From: Bifidobacterium sp.
GTDB taxonomy: Bacteria > Actinomycetota > Actinomycetes > Actinomycetales > Bifidobacteriaceae
Direction: 5' to 3'
NCBI RefSeq assembly: GCF_022647885.1
Contig: NZ_JALCLM010000001.1
Span: 1,550,001-1,614,000, forward strand
DNA: 64,000 nt
Every line of letters begins with the position of its first letter. Position 1 is the first letter of the stretch. Positions 46,544-55,439 of the stretch are shown piece after piece. Below the pieces are notes generated by a model. The model was not told the origin of the DNA. It made no database searches and saw only the letters and a program-made list of their open reading frames with translations. The position numbers were made by a program, and so were the translations under genes.

Positions 46544-48661
46544 ATGAAATCCGCTCAACATAGCAGCCACCCTGTGAGAACCACCTTGAGGAACAAGCTC
46601 ATCTCTGACAATGACGAGCAGTATCCACAACCCTCAAAACGGGCCTTGCTCAGCGGCTCAAACCAAGTTCGCACGCGTTTGCCACACGAAGGTCCACGAG
46701 CAGAACGGAAAGCTCTGAGGCACCTGTACACACTAATGCCATTGCTCAGTCAATTGATCATTATCGCGTACACCGCGCAGCAAGGTCACTGGATTATGGC
46801 TGTTACAGTGCTGCCTGCGCTGGTCGGTTATCTAGCTGTATTATTTCCTCCTCAACGCCACTCCACACCTTCACTGACGAGCGATGCACTTCCTACTGGC
46901 ACAGAGCAGCAATACCTATCAAACAATGCTGAAGCACTGTCTTCTGCCGATCCCTCGCATCACAGTGCTGAGTTGCGCAATGGCAATCTTCATCAAGAAC
47001 TGGGCCTCTCGCAAAACAGTGGTCATACGCAAGAGTGGCGCGAAATTGTCGGCATATGGGTACGCGGATTCGCTTCGCCCCGAACTGCACAACAATCTGG
47101 CAAAGTAAGCATTAAGCCCTGCACAATTCCTTTAGGTACAACATCAACTGGCCTTTTACTGCTTAGCCTTCCGCACGATGGACCACATGCGCTAGTTGCA
47201 GGCACCACTGGATCCGGAAAATCTGTGTTATTACGCAGTTGGTGTCTCGCCTTGGCTATCTGTCACCCTCCGAGTGCGCTGAATTTGGTGTTGCTCGATT
47301 TCAAAGGCGGCGCTACATTCGATCTGTTATCTGATCTGCCACACACCGTGGGGTGTGTATCCGATCTGAGTATGCAGCATGCAGTAAGGGCACTCAAAGG
47401 GATCGAATTGGAGTTGAAACGTAGAGAAATCCTTCTCCAACGTGCAGGAGTTTCAGCCTATGCTGACCTGGATGCACCTCCCCCAAGAATGGTTATCGTG
47501 GTTGACGAATTTCATGCCCTTCGCCAGCAGCTGCCCGATGCAGAAGAGCGACTTGGTCGTATTGCTTCGCTGGGGAGATCTCTGGGAATGCACATCATTT
47601 TGAGCACACAGAATCCTCTAGGACAGATTGGATCTCAGATTAAAGCAAATATTGCTTTACGCATTTGTCTACGAGTGCAGGACCCTATGCAATCCATTGA
47701 TGTGCTAGGTGATTCCAGAGCAGCAACAATTCACGGCAATCAACCTGGATATGCTTATTGTCAAACAAGTGAAGGCATCCACGCTTTCAGAGTGTTGCAC
47801 ACCGATACACCCAAAGAGCTGCTTCACTCCATTCAAACAGCATATCGTTTCACCCAAGAAAGCTATCCAGCTCCCTTATTCACACCGCCGCTACCATCCT
47901 TGTTACAGCCCGGAACATTGGCACAGCTCTGTCCTGAGGACGGAAACATCGGCGAGAAACACGGTGAGTCTGACGGACCCACTTCAATGGCTAAAAAGAC
48001 TTCTGCATCAGCAAAAACTGCTGCTCTGCGCTCTACAGCACCATGCTCTGTCACGATTGGACTGCAAGATGACGGGGTTCATGTGCAAACTTGTTCTTTA
48101 TCGTTCAACGGCGGCAATATGGCAATCATTGGACCTCCTCGCAGCGGCAAAAGCACCTTGGCTTTGGTGATTGCCAAAGCATTACAGCAGTATCCAAGCG
48201 ACAAGGTGCATGTAACTTTTATTAAGCAGAACTCTGATATCACCGCCACACTCGACAATATGAAAATCCATCAATTACAGAGTCATCATCCAAAACTGAC
48301 CGTGTTGTTGTGTGACGTACAAGGTACCACTGCAAAATCTCAAACGGACTTATTCAATAATGAATTATTCGATTGGGCAATGCGCTCCTCAAATATCAGC
48401 GTCATACTGACCGCTGATTCCGTGCGACAACTGCGAAGAATTGAATACTTTCCTGTGCGCGTAGTCTTTCCTACGGGAGAATACAGCAATGATGTATTTT
48501 CAGGCATACCCTCATCATTACTGAAAGACACGTCTAACACTGACATATCGATACCCGGGAGAGGTTTTATCATCGGTTACGGCAGAGCGCAAGCACTGCA
48601 GTGCGTCTGCTCTCATCAAGCAAGCAAAGACCTTCGAAATCCGCTGCCTGTCACCAAATGA
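46544..48661 (+). CDS. FtsK/SpoIIIE-type ATPase, EccC-like
   Basis: 705 residues. Two N-terminal membrane segments (about 64-105) precede two RecA-like ATPase domains. The first has Walker A AGTTGSGKSVLL, LLDFKGGATFDLLSDLPHT and Walker B MVIVVDEFHAL with STQNPLG following, as in EccC/EssC. The second has Walker A GPPRSGKSTLAL but a less clear Walker B (LTVLLCDVQG). EccC proteins drive type VII secretion, but typical EccC has a third domain and forkhead-like N-terminal parts; no WXG100 or other secretion genes are in the window. Function could be an orphan secretion or DNA-translocation ATPase. Confidence 0.88.
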   Translation: MKSAQHSSHPVRTTLRNKLISDNDEQYPQPSKRALLSGSNQVRTRLPHEGPRAERKALRHLYTLMPLLSQLIIIAYTAQQGHWIMAVTVLPALVGYLAVLFPPQRHSTPSLTSDALPTGTEQQYLSNNAEALSSADPSHHSAELRNGNLHQELGLSQNSGHTQEWREIVGIWVRGFASPRTAQQSGKVSIKPCTIPLGTTSTGLLLLSLPHDGPHALVAGTTGSGKSVLLRSWCLALAICHPPSALNLVLLDFKGGATFDLLSDLPHTVGCVSDLSMQHAVRALKGIELELKRREILLQRAGVSAYADLDAPPPRMVIVVDEFHALRQQLPDAEERLGRIASLGRSLGMHIILSTQNPLGQIGSQIKANIALRICLRVQDPMQSIDVLGDSRAATIHGNQPGYAYCQTSEGIHAFRVLHTDTPKELLHSIQTAYRFTQESYPAPLFTPPLPSLLQPGTLAQLCPEDGNIGEKHGESDGPTSMAKKTSASAKTAALRSTAPCSVTIGLQDDGVHVQTCSLSFNGGNMAIIGPPRSGKSTLALVIAKALQQYPSDKVHVTFIKQNSDITATLDNMKIHQLQSHHPKLTVLLCDVQGTTAKSQTDLFNNELFDWAMRSSNISVILTADSVRQLRRIEYFPVRVVFPTGEYSNDVFSGIPSSLLKDTSNTDISIPGRGFIIGYGRAQALQCVCSHQASKDLRNPLPVTK

Positions 48662-48797
48662 AATCTCATCCTCTCCGCTAGTATCCAGTGTGAATGTACC
48701 AAGTCAAGAGTTTCTGAGGTCTTGAAAAGTTGCCATTTTCGTGCTTTCCTATGTAAGGACTCGGATTTGCCGGGTATAGAAGCGAAAGAAGGCGACA

Positions 48798-49076
48798 ATG
48801 AGTAGTGCTTTTGATTGGCGCGCCAAGGCAGCATGCCGCGATAAAGATCCAGAGCTTTTCTTCCCGGTTGGAAACACCGGAGCTGCTTATCAGCAGATTG
48901 AAGAAGCTAAAGCTGTATGCCGTACCTGCAAAGTCATAGATGCGTGCTTAAAGTGTGCACTTGATACCAATCAGGATTACGGTGTTTGGGGAGGTCTGAG
49001 CGAGGATGAGCGTCGTGCTCTCAAGCGTAGGGCTATGAGGGCTCGCCGCTCGCAAGCAATGCAGATGCAAGCCTGA
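48798..49076 (+). CDS. WhiB-family transcriptional regulator (WhiB1/WblE-like)
   Basis: 92 residues. FeS-cluster cysteines in KAACRDKDPELFFPVG and AVCRTCKVIDACLKCAL (with one additional Cys), and the turn GVWGGLSEDERRALKRRAMRARR, which continues into a basic DNA-contact tail. AAGAAGG precedes the ATG. It is closest in pattern to the WhiB1/WblE type, which is short and often essential. A strong terminator follows the stop codon, so it is monocistronic. Confidence 0.93.
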   Translation: MSSAFDWRAKAACRDKDPELFFPVGNTGAAYQQIEEAKAVCRTCKVIDACLKCALDTNQDYGVWGGLSEDERRALKRRAMRARRSQAMQMQA

Positions 49077-49099
49077 AACATATAACTCAAGTATTGCCT

Positions 49100-49136
49100 G
49101 GGGCTGTAAATCATTCATACGGTGATTTACAGCCCC
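49100..49136 (+). terminator. Intrinsic terminator of the second whiB gene
   Basis: Perfect 14-bp stem (49100-49113 with 49123-49136), 9-nt loop and TTTT (49137-49140). Confidence 0.9.
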
Positions 49137-49199
49137 TTTTCACGTCTCAAAGCTTATATATCCCGCACCATGAGGACCAATATGACAGGCTGCTTACTG

Positions 49200-49297
49200 T
49201 TGTGTAGTAATTTTTAGGAAAAGCTCGATATCAATCGGCAGAAAACGGCCATTTTGCAAGGTTGATAGTCACCGTCTACTGAAAAAACACTACACAA
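49200..49297. repeat. TTGTGTAGT inverted-repeat element, copy C (98 bp)
   Basis: Starts TTGTGTAGTAATTTTT and ends AAAAAACACTACACAA. The ends differ from copies A and B by a few bases but show the same design. It lies in the gap between convergent whiB and pdtaS-like genes, the same kind of location as copies A and B. Confidence 0.65.
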
Positions 49298-49345
49298 TCG
49301 ACATTCTGCACGTTGTAGCGTCACAATCGACAATATCTTGGTCGA

Positions 49346-50839
49346 TTAGATTGTGGATTCTTGAGCAGCACGAAGCTTCATGTTGAGCACAACTCTGGTA
49401 CCACCTTCACGCCTAGGCTCCCAGCGGACTGATCCACCGAAATCATTAGTAACAAAGGTATTGATGATTTGCGTACCTAATCCAGATCCACTTGTGCGAG
49501 CCAAACCGCCAGCAGATTCTGAGCTGTATCCATTACCATCATCCTCAACCACAACGCTGAGGTTATTTCCTCCCCGCCCCACGGAGATGATGATCTTACC
49601 CTGCTCTCGACCCTCAAAACCATGTTCAACAGCATTGGTAACTAACTCGGTAAGTACCAACGACAGCGGCGTCGCATCTTGCGCTGGCATCATGCCAAAC
49701 TTACCCATGAATGAGATACTAATGTGCTGATCCTGAGTTGTGGCAAGATCTACGCTCATTTTCAACAAACTCGAAATTACCTTATCGAAGTCAACAACTT
49801 CATCAGCTGTCTGACTCAGCCCCTCATGCACTACAGCGATGGTCTGCACACGCCTCTGTGCCTCTTCCAATTCTTTTCGCACTTCCGGAAGTTTGGTACG
49901 TCTCGCTTGCAGTCTGAGCAACGCCGAAACCGCTTGAAGATTATTCTTCACTCGGTGGTGAATCTCGGAAATAGTGGCATCTTTTGTTTGGAGCTCCTGC
50001 TCACGCCGATGCAGCTCAGTAACATCTCTGCACAACACCACAGCGCCGATGCGGCCCGAATCATCAATGAGTGGTAGAGAACGTATTGACACCGCAGAAC
50101 GGCTCGCATCCAGTTCTGAATCTATGGCTGCTTTTCCACTGAGCACTAATGGAAGAGATTCGGGAACCGGATCGTTCTCGCGAATCAATGAAGTACCGAT
50201 TTCACTGAGATATCTGCCCTGCATTGTATCTATGGATCCGAGTCTTCTGAAACAGCTGATAGCATTCGGCGATGCATAACGGACAATACCCTCAGCGCTC
50301 AGAATGATGAAGCCGTCCGATACTCTGGCGTTATGCCGTTGATTTAACACTGAATCAATATATGGAAATTGGCCACGGGGAATCATCTCGAACAGTTCTT
50401 TGCCAGCATCGATACTTTCTGACTCATAACGACCATTCGATTCGCGTGTGGCCATATTTGTTTCTCTGACCACAAGCCCGAGCGTTTTACCTCGATGGTG
50501 GATTGGTGCATACACATCACAAACCACAGCCCGACCTCGAGTTCGCAGCGTGTTTGACCGGTAAATAAACTCCGATTCCATAGCCGCATCGAATTCCTGA
50601 GTAAGAGACGGAGAAATTCTTGTACCCACAACGTCTTCAGAGCGCAATGACATCACCGTAGAAGGCCTACATTGCTCAGCCACTACATAATGCCCATCCC
50701 CTGTTTGTAAGACCAGCAAGAGGTCTGCAAAACTCAAATCCGCGATGACCTGCCAATCAGCTACGAGGTGATGAAGCCACTCTCGATCTTCATTATTAAA
50801 ATCGGGACGGGTGGCAAGGATGTGCGTAAAATCGGCCAT
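49346..50839 (-). CDS. pdtaS: PdtaS-like sensor histidine kinase
   Basis: 497 residues from ATG at 50839; starts at 50848 and 50905 are possible but the PdtaS-like sequence begins here (MADFTHILATRP...EWLHHLVADWQVIADLSFADLL). N-terminal GAF-type domain (about 20-160), PAS domain (about 175-285), then HisKA_2 (DATISEIHHRVKNNLQAVSALLRLQAR, phospho-acceptor His in IHHRVKNNLQ) and HATPase (VLTELVTNAVEHGF; SGSGLGTQIINTFV). It is soluble, with no membrane segment. Expected partner is the PdtaR-like ANTAR regulator at 14693, encoded 34 kb away as in mycobacteria. Confidence 0.92.
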   Translation of the reverse strand: MADFTHILATRPDFNNEDREWLHHLVADWQVIADLSFADLLLVLQTGDGHYVVAEQCRPSTVMSLRSEDVVGTRISPSLTQEFDAAMESEFIYRSNTLRTRGRAVVCDVYAPIHHRGKTLGLVVRETNMATRESNGRYESESIDAGKELFEMIPRGQFPYIDSVLNQRHNARVSDGFIILSAEGIVRYASPNAISCFRRLGSIDTMQGRYLSEIGTSLIRENDPVPESLPLVLSGKAAIDSELDASRSAVSIRSLPLIDDSGRIGAVVLCRDVTELHRREQELQTKDATISEIHHRVKNNLQAVSALLRLQARRTKLPEVRKELEEAQRRVQTIAVVHEGLSQTADEVVDFDKVISSLLKMSVDLATTQDQHISISFMGKFGMMPAQDATPLSLVLTELVTNAVEHGFEGREQGKIIISVGRGGNNLSVVVEDDGNGYSSESAGGLARTSGSGLGTQIINTFVTNDFGGSVRWEPRREGGTRVVLNMKLRAAQESTI

Positions 50840-50914
50840 GCTCTCCATCATAAGGCCGCGGGATAGGCTCTGTGAATTATCGACACTCACAAGACAAGAC
50901 TTCACACATCATGT

Positions 50915-50949
50915 AAGCTACGGTATCGTAGGTTACGTTACCGTAGCTT
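50915..50949. promoter_or_regulatory. 35-bp palindrome in the hemolysin III promoter region
   Basis: Arms AAGCTACGGTATCGTA and TACGTTACCGTAGCTT (16 bp, one mismatch) around GGT, ending 20 bp upstream of the ATG. It reads as two overlapping TACGGTA/TACCGTA-type operator halves and probably covers the promoter. Regulator unknown; a TetR-family repressor would fit the layout. Confidence 0.7.
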
Positions 50950-50969
50950 TGATTTGAAAGGCAGCGAAT

Positions 50970-51884
50970 ATGAGTGCAAAGCAGTCAGCACCTCAACCAA
51001 GCTCTGAGTTCTCATCACCTAGCGGTTCTCAACACGGCAATTCACAACACAGCGCAAGCTCAGACAGCCGTACACAAAGCTCACTCAACGCTGAAAAGGG
51101 CACCAGCAGAGGCGAAATACTAAGAGAGCGAGCTAGAGCAAAAGCACAACGTATACTCGACAAAGCCGATGCAAAGGCTGCAAAGATTGAGGCCGCTGAG
51201 TCCTCGTCCGGACTTCAACCACACCTGAGGCTAGATGTCCACGGCCGCCCGAAGCCATTGCTACGCGGTTGGATTCATGCTGTTACTACTCCCCTTGCTC
51301 TTGCATCAGGAATTGTGCTGATCTGTCTAAGCCCGAGCACGTCGTTGAAATGGGCTTGTGCAGTTTTCATGACCTGTTCGCTTATCCTCTTTGGAAATTC
51401 CGCTCTCTATCATTTAGGCGATTGGTCGCCAAAAGTCACCGATATTCTCAGACGCATTGACCACGTCAATATCTTTCTGCTCATTGCAGGCACCTACACC
51501 CCTGCAGCCTTCGCACTCAACCATTTTTGGCAGCATGTAATCATTATCGGTCTTTGGTCTTGCACTGCTGTAGCGCTACTAGTCCATGTCATATGGATTA
51601 ATGCCCCGCGCTGGCTGTATACCGTGGTGTACATCGTTTTTGGCGTCTCAGGGGTAGGATTCCTCGGCCTCTTCTGGCAATCGCCTAGCGCGGGGCCGGC
51701 AGTTGTTTGGTTAATTGTGGCCGGTGGTATTTGTTATATAGCAGGCGCAATCGTTTACGCTCTACGCAGGCCAAACCCTTGGCCAAAGGTTTTTGGTTTT
51801 CACGAAATATTTCATTGTGGAACCGTTGCAGGTTATGCATGCCACATGGTGGCAATATTCTTGGTGGTTTGTAGCATCCGATAA
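50970..51884 (+). CDS. Hemolysin III/PAQR family membrane protein
   Basis: 304 residues. A polar N-terminal tail of about 85 residues, ending in a helical Ala/Lys/Arg/Glu-rich stretch (RERARAKAQRILDKADAKAA), precedes seven membrane segments. Family residues are in NSALYHLGDWSPKVTDILRRIDHVNIF, TYTPAAFAL and FHEIFHCGTVAGYACH, the metal-ligand His/Asp/Ser of the PAQR superfamily. Hemolytic activity is not implied by the family; PAQR-type proteins in bacteria affect membrane homeostasis. The strong palindrome upstream suggests tight regulation. Confidence 0.9.
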   Translation: MSAKQSAPQPSSEFSSPSGSQHGNSQHSASSDSRTQSSLNAEKGTSRGEILRERARAKAQRILDKADAKAAKIEAAESSSGLQPHLRLDVHGRPKPLLRGWIHAVTTPLALASGIVLICLSPSTSLKWACAVFMTCSLILFGNSALYHLGDWSPKVTDILRRIDHVNIFLLIAGTYTPAAFALNHFWQHVIIIGLWSCTAVALLVHVIWINAPRWLYTVVYIVFGVSGVGFLGLFWQSPSAGPAVVWLIVAGGICYIAGAIVYALRRPNPWPKVFGFHEIFHCGTVAGYACHMVAIFLVVCSIR

Positions 51885-52073
51885 GCGTCATTGCTTAATG
51901 TCATCAAAGGCAAGCCGTAGACGATAGATTGGTATCGTTGTTGTGCTTAAGACAATCTACAGCTACGACTTGCTACCTGTTATACCTTCGTGAGCCCGTG
52001 AGTTCGGTAACAAACGGTGAACTCATCTCATCTACCTAAACGCGAACAGTCATCGCGCAAGCAGGAAGGCACA

Positions 52074-52553
52074 CTACTTGAGTGGTTTAGCATCCAGAAT
52101 CTCGACGGAGATTTCTTTGCCACTTGGTGCTTTATAGGAAACTTTATCGCCAGTCTTACCGCCAATAATTGCTGCACCAATAGGTGATTCTGGACTGATG
52201 ACGTCGTAATCTGTAGCAACAGCAATATCTCGGGAGCCGAGAACATAGGTCATCTTGTTTCCAGCAAGATCAAGTTCAACGATAGAACCATTACCTACAG
52301 TCCCTGCCTTAGGAGCTTTCAGTATTTTGGTGTTACGAAGCTTAACGATAAGCTCGTTAATACGCCCTTCGTTTTTGCTCTGCTCTTCGCGCGCGGCTTG
52401 ATAGCCACCGTTCTCGCTAAGATCACCTTCAGCTCTGGCAGCTGCAATACGTTCAGTGATCTCTTGACGAATCTCACCTTCACGCTTGGCAAGTTCCTGC
52501 TTAAGCTTGTCGTATGCTTCCTGCGTCAGCAGAATAGTCTTTTCCTCTGCCAT
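52074..52553 (-). CDS. greA: Transcription elongation factor GreA
   Basis: 159 residues from ATG at 52553 (AGGAGG upstream). GreA stimulates cleavage of backtracked RNA by RNA polymerase. N-terminal coiled coil (YDKLKQELAKREGEIRQEITER, then ARAEGDLSENGGYQAAREEQS with the acidic tip DLSEN) and C-terminal FKBP-like fold (VGNGSIVELDLAGNKMTYVLGS; ISPESPIGAAIIGGKTGDKVSY). The FKBP gene is upstream on the same strand, and a terminator separates them. Confidence 0.96.
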   Translation of the reverse strand: MAEEKTILLTQEAYDKLKQELAKREGEIRQEITERIAAARAEGDLSENGGYQAAREEQSKNEGRINELIVKLRNTKILKAPKAGTVGNGSIVELDLAGNKMTYVLGSRDIAVATDYDVISPESPIGAAIIGGKTGDKVSYKAPSGKEISVEILDAKPLK

Positions 52554-52623
52554 GATTCCTCCTTGAACTATCCGTTGAGGTGATAGTTTATACCTGTTGT
52601 GGACCCGGACGCCGAATAGAAAA

Positions 52624-52644
52624 AGCGCCGGATTCACCGGCGCT
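52624..52644 (-). terminator. Intrinsic terminator of the FKBP gene
   Basis: Read on minus: stem AGCGCCGG/CCGGCGCT (52644-52637 with 52631-52624), 5-nt loop and a following T run (52624-52620). It is 23 bp past the FKBP stop. Confidence 0.9.
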
Positions 52645-52666
52645 GTGCGTTCGGTTGAAAGATGAG

Positions 52667-53074
52667 TTAACGCGTTGAGACAATATCTATGACGAATACC
52701 AAGGTATCGTCGCCGCCTATTCCTGCTTGAGGCACTCCCTGCGAGCCATAGCCGTACTCAGGTGGAATGGAAACTACTAAGCGCGAACCAACATTGTGCC
52801 CTGGGACAGTTTGATCCCAACCTTTAATAACCTGTCCGACACCAATACCGAAGCTCGCAGGCTGATGCCTTTGAAAACTGGAATCAAAAACCTCTTGGGA
52901 GCCCCAAGTTACACCGTGATAATTCACAGTGACAGTATCGCCTTTGCGCACCACCGGTCCATTGCCTTCTACGAGCTCCACAACTTTAAGCCCTGTGGGT
53001 GCATCCCCATCAAATTCGATGGTCGGTTGCGCACCGAATTCAGCATTCACTGTTGGCATGCTGTTATCTGCCAT
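52667..53074 (-). CDS. FKBP-type peptidyl-prolyl isomerase
   Basis: 135 residues with no signal peptide, so cytoplasmic. One FKBP domain: GDTVTVNYHGVTWGSQEVFDSS, FGIGVGQVIKGWDQTVPG and RLVVSIPPEYGYGSQG, including the Tyr, Asp, Trp and Tyr of the drug/substrate pocket. It speeds folding by cis-trans isomerisation of X-Pro bonds. AAGGAG precedes the ATG. The N-terminal 20 residues are an acidic lead (VNAEFGAQPTIEFDGDAPTG). Confidence 0.93.
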   Translation of the reverse strand: MADNSMPTVNAEFGAQPTIEFDGDAPTGLKVVELVEGNGPVVRKGDTVTVNYHGVTWGSQEVFDSSFQRHQPASFGIGVGQVIKGWDQTVPGHNVGSRLVVSIPPEYGYGSQGVPQAGIGGDDTLVFVIDIVSTR

Positions 53075-53170
53075 GGTTTCTCCTTCTTCGTCGCATATGA
53101 GTGTCTACGTTAGCGTTTTTTGCTAAACAATACAATTTCCAAGGGCTAATTGCTTTTCGCTTCCGTCACT

Positions 53171-53752
53171 TTAGTACAGCTGTGAGTACATTGCGCTGAG
53201 ATAGAAAATCCCCAGCGCCGCAAGCACAACAGTGATTACAGTCACCGTAATTAAGAGCGGTACGCGCTTCGAAGCCCGTGGGCTAAGGAAGCGCCCCAAA
53301 GCGAATGCTACAAAACCGATAACAGCACAATTAAACGCCACGGCCCACAGATTCGAAGCTGCCAGGGCCTCTCCGCCCAAAGGAGTTACCAATGAATCAA
53401 ATACTGAAGGAACAACGAAATAACCCCAAATGAGGAATCCAACTAGACCTACCGCACCAAAAACTAGTGGGCTGAGTTTCTCCGATACACGACTTCCCAA
53501 CACATCAGCAATCCACAGCAATGCAAATCCCACTGTATAGGTGAAGCCTACGGCAAGTAGGCAAGCAACAGCTGCCCATGGAATCAACGCAATACTATGC
53601 TGCGGCGCCATGGCCAAATACAGTGGTGCACAGATAATCTCTAAAACGCACATCACACCCGCAGCTATAACTGCTTGTGTAGGCATATCAAGCCACTGCT
53701 TTGCACCCGATGATTCAAGTGATTTGGACGTATTACCTGACTGCCCCGCCAT
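53171..53752 (-). CDS. Hypothetical membrane protein
   Basis: 193 residues from ATG at 53752, with five or six membrane segments and a short charged N-terminal part (MAGQSGNTSKSLESSGAKQW). I do not recognise a named family. The hydrophobic segments are ITPALP-like Ala/Ile/Val/Leu rich and the loops are short; the sole notable loop is LSPRASKRVP near the end. It is alone on minus between FKBP and the tRNA-Leu gene. Confidence 0.75.
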   Translation of the reverse strand: MAGQSGNTSKSLESSGAKQWLDMPTQAVIAAGVMCVLEIICAPLYLAMAPQHSIALIPWAAVACLLAVGFTYTVGFALLWIADVLGSRVSEKLSPLVFGAVGLVGFLIWGYFVVPSVFDSLVTPLGGEALAASNLWAVAFNCAVIGFVAFALGRFLSPRASKRVPLLITVTVITVVLAALGIFYLSAMYSQLY

Positions 53753-53830
53753 ATAGCTCTTCTTTCCGTTTCTACGTAGATCTAAGAACATGCACAGCAA
53801 GCGTGCCAATTTGTAGGCCGCCGGCACCAC

Positions 53831-54175
53831 ATAGCCGCCGATGCGACCAATCCACAGTCGAATACTACAGTGAACATGTTAGGGCAATGAGACTACCGCC
53901 CAAAAGGCTTTGAGACTCTCACTGCACAAGTTGTCATACATGTTATACCAAGCGTTTTTTAACCTTTTACAGCATCTCATCTTCATCAAAGACTTCTTGC
54001 CGTATATATCATCCTAAGAATTTTCTAGACACGCCGATCCAAGTCAGGATTGCACATCTCACGGAGCCAAAGCTCAACCCTGATAATTAACGATTACTGC
54101 TCATAACACTCACAGATACGTCTACATCATCTTGCATCTTCGATAACGATCCGCATTACGGCGTGTAACAACAAG
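53831..54175. other. Non-coding stretch before tRNA-Leu
   Basis: No gene or clear RNA structure is seen. It should contain the promoter of the membrane-protein gene near its left end; the tRNA-Leu terminator could also be here. Confidence 0.4.
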
Positions 54176-54256
54176 TGCCCCCGGTGGGAATCGAACCCAC
54201 ATGCCTTGCGGCGGCGGATTTTAAGTCCACAGCGTCTACCATTTCGCCACGGGGGC
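54176..54256 (-). tRNA. tRNA-Leu (anticodon TAA)
   Basis: Minus strand: acceptor GCCCCCG/CGGGGGC with A73, anticodon loop CTTAAAA giving TAA, a class II long variable arm (CGCCGCAAGGC region) and T-arm GTGGG TTCGATT CCCAC. The CCA is not encoded. Confidence 0.95.
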
Positions 54257-54285
54257 ACAGCGACCGTAAACAGCCGCCTTGAGTA

Positions 54286-55296
54286 TTATGCCACGTTTGT
54301 TTGGCTTTTAAGAAGACGACGCCCACAATCGAGCACAATTCCATCTAATAAACCGTGCTCACTGGCTATATACGAGCCAAGAGAGGTACCTTGCGTAGCC
54401 GCAGCTTCGCTGACACGCCGAAGGACTTCACTCCAAACCAAAGCACCTGCTCCAACCACATCAATTCTTCCAGGGTGGATAACATGTATCTCGGCACGTT
54501 CTGACTTACTCATGTGCAGCACGCGATTATTTGCCGCAATAACCTGTGAAAAATCTATGCGAGCTCCATCAACCTGATCACGATTGTAGGTATCCAATCC
54601 CAGTGCTAGTGCGCTCATAGTGGTTACAGTTCCTGAAACACCGATAATTGTTGAGGTTGAAGCAACATCAATATGCGTGAATGCTTCATCAATGTGCTTG
54701 TTGATATCAGCTACGGCCTCGTCAATTTGAGTTTCGCTTGGCGGATCATCTTGAAGGTGACGCTCTGTCATTCTGACTGAACCAATATTCATGGAGAAGG
54801 CCGAAGTGACAGCATTTTCAGCCGTGCTCACTCCGTCACCTCCCAATACCAGCTCGGTGGAACCTCCCCCAAGATCAACTACCAGATATGGCGGCTGTGG
54901 ATTGTGCAGCGGTGACAACATGCTCGTGGCACCAAGAAAGCTCAACTCTGCTTCCTGGGCGCCTGGAATCACCTCTGGCCGAACCCCTAGGATTGCTTCG
55001 ACTTGATCTTCGAATTCCCGTCGATTTGCTGCATCTCTCGTGGCTGAGGTTGCTACGAAACGTAACTTATCGACATCATGCTGCTGTAACACCTGAGCAA
55101 ACTCACGACAGGCCGTGTACGCTCTCTCAAGTGCATCTCGTGAAAATTGATGCGTTTTATCTACATCCTGTCCGAGCCTGATTACTCTCAGCATCCTTGG
55201 GACGACTGGATGCAAACCCTCGTCATCAACCTCCGCCACCATGAGACGGATTGAGTTGGTACCGCAATCAATACCAGCGACAGTCACTGAATCCAT
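54286..55296 (-). CDS. Ppx/GppA family exopolyphosphatase
   Basis: 336 residues. ASKHA-fold phosphatase that acts on polyphosphate or pppGpp; the short form of about 310-340 residues is typical of actinobacteria. Seen are VAGIDCGTNSIRLMVAEV (phosphate 1), VATSATRDAANR, LVVDLGGGSTELVLG (phosphate 2), and VSGTVTTMSAL. GGGAG precedes the ATG at 55296. Downstream member of the conserved eno-ftsB-DUF501-ppx group; the gap to DUF501 is 143 bp. Confidence 0.92.
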   Translation of the reverse strand: MDSVTVAGIDCGTNSIRLMVAEVDDEGLHPVVPRMLRVIRLGQDVDKTHQFSRDALERAYTACREFAQVLQQHDVDKLRFVATSATRDAANRREFEDQVEAILGVRPEVIPGAQEAELSFLGATSMLSPLHNPQPPYLVVDLGGGSTELVLGGDGVSTAENAVTSAFSMNIGSVRMTERHLQDDPPSETQIDEAVADINKHIDEAFTHIDVASTSTIIGVSGTVTTMSALALGLDTYNRDQVDGARIDFSQVIAANNRVLHMSKSERAEIHVIHPGRIDVVGAGALVWSEVLRRVSEAAATQGTSLGSYIASEHGLLDGIVLDCGRRLLKSQTNVA

Positions 55297-55439
55297 ATAT
55301 CAACTCCCTTATCCTTGCAAAGCTCATATGCCCCAGACTCTGCTTGGCTACTATCCCAATCATCACAACGCTCAGGCATATCGCTTAGCAAGATCAGCAT
55401 TGAACGATATGCTTCTACAGCTGCTACTGTGACCGGAAT

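Noticed and set aside
53831-54175. Riboswitch or small RNA in a 345-bp gap
   Set aside because: No conserved motif or convincing stem set could be recognised by eye.
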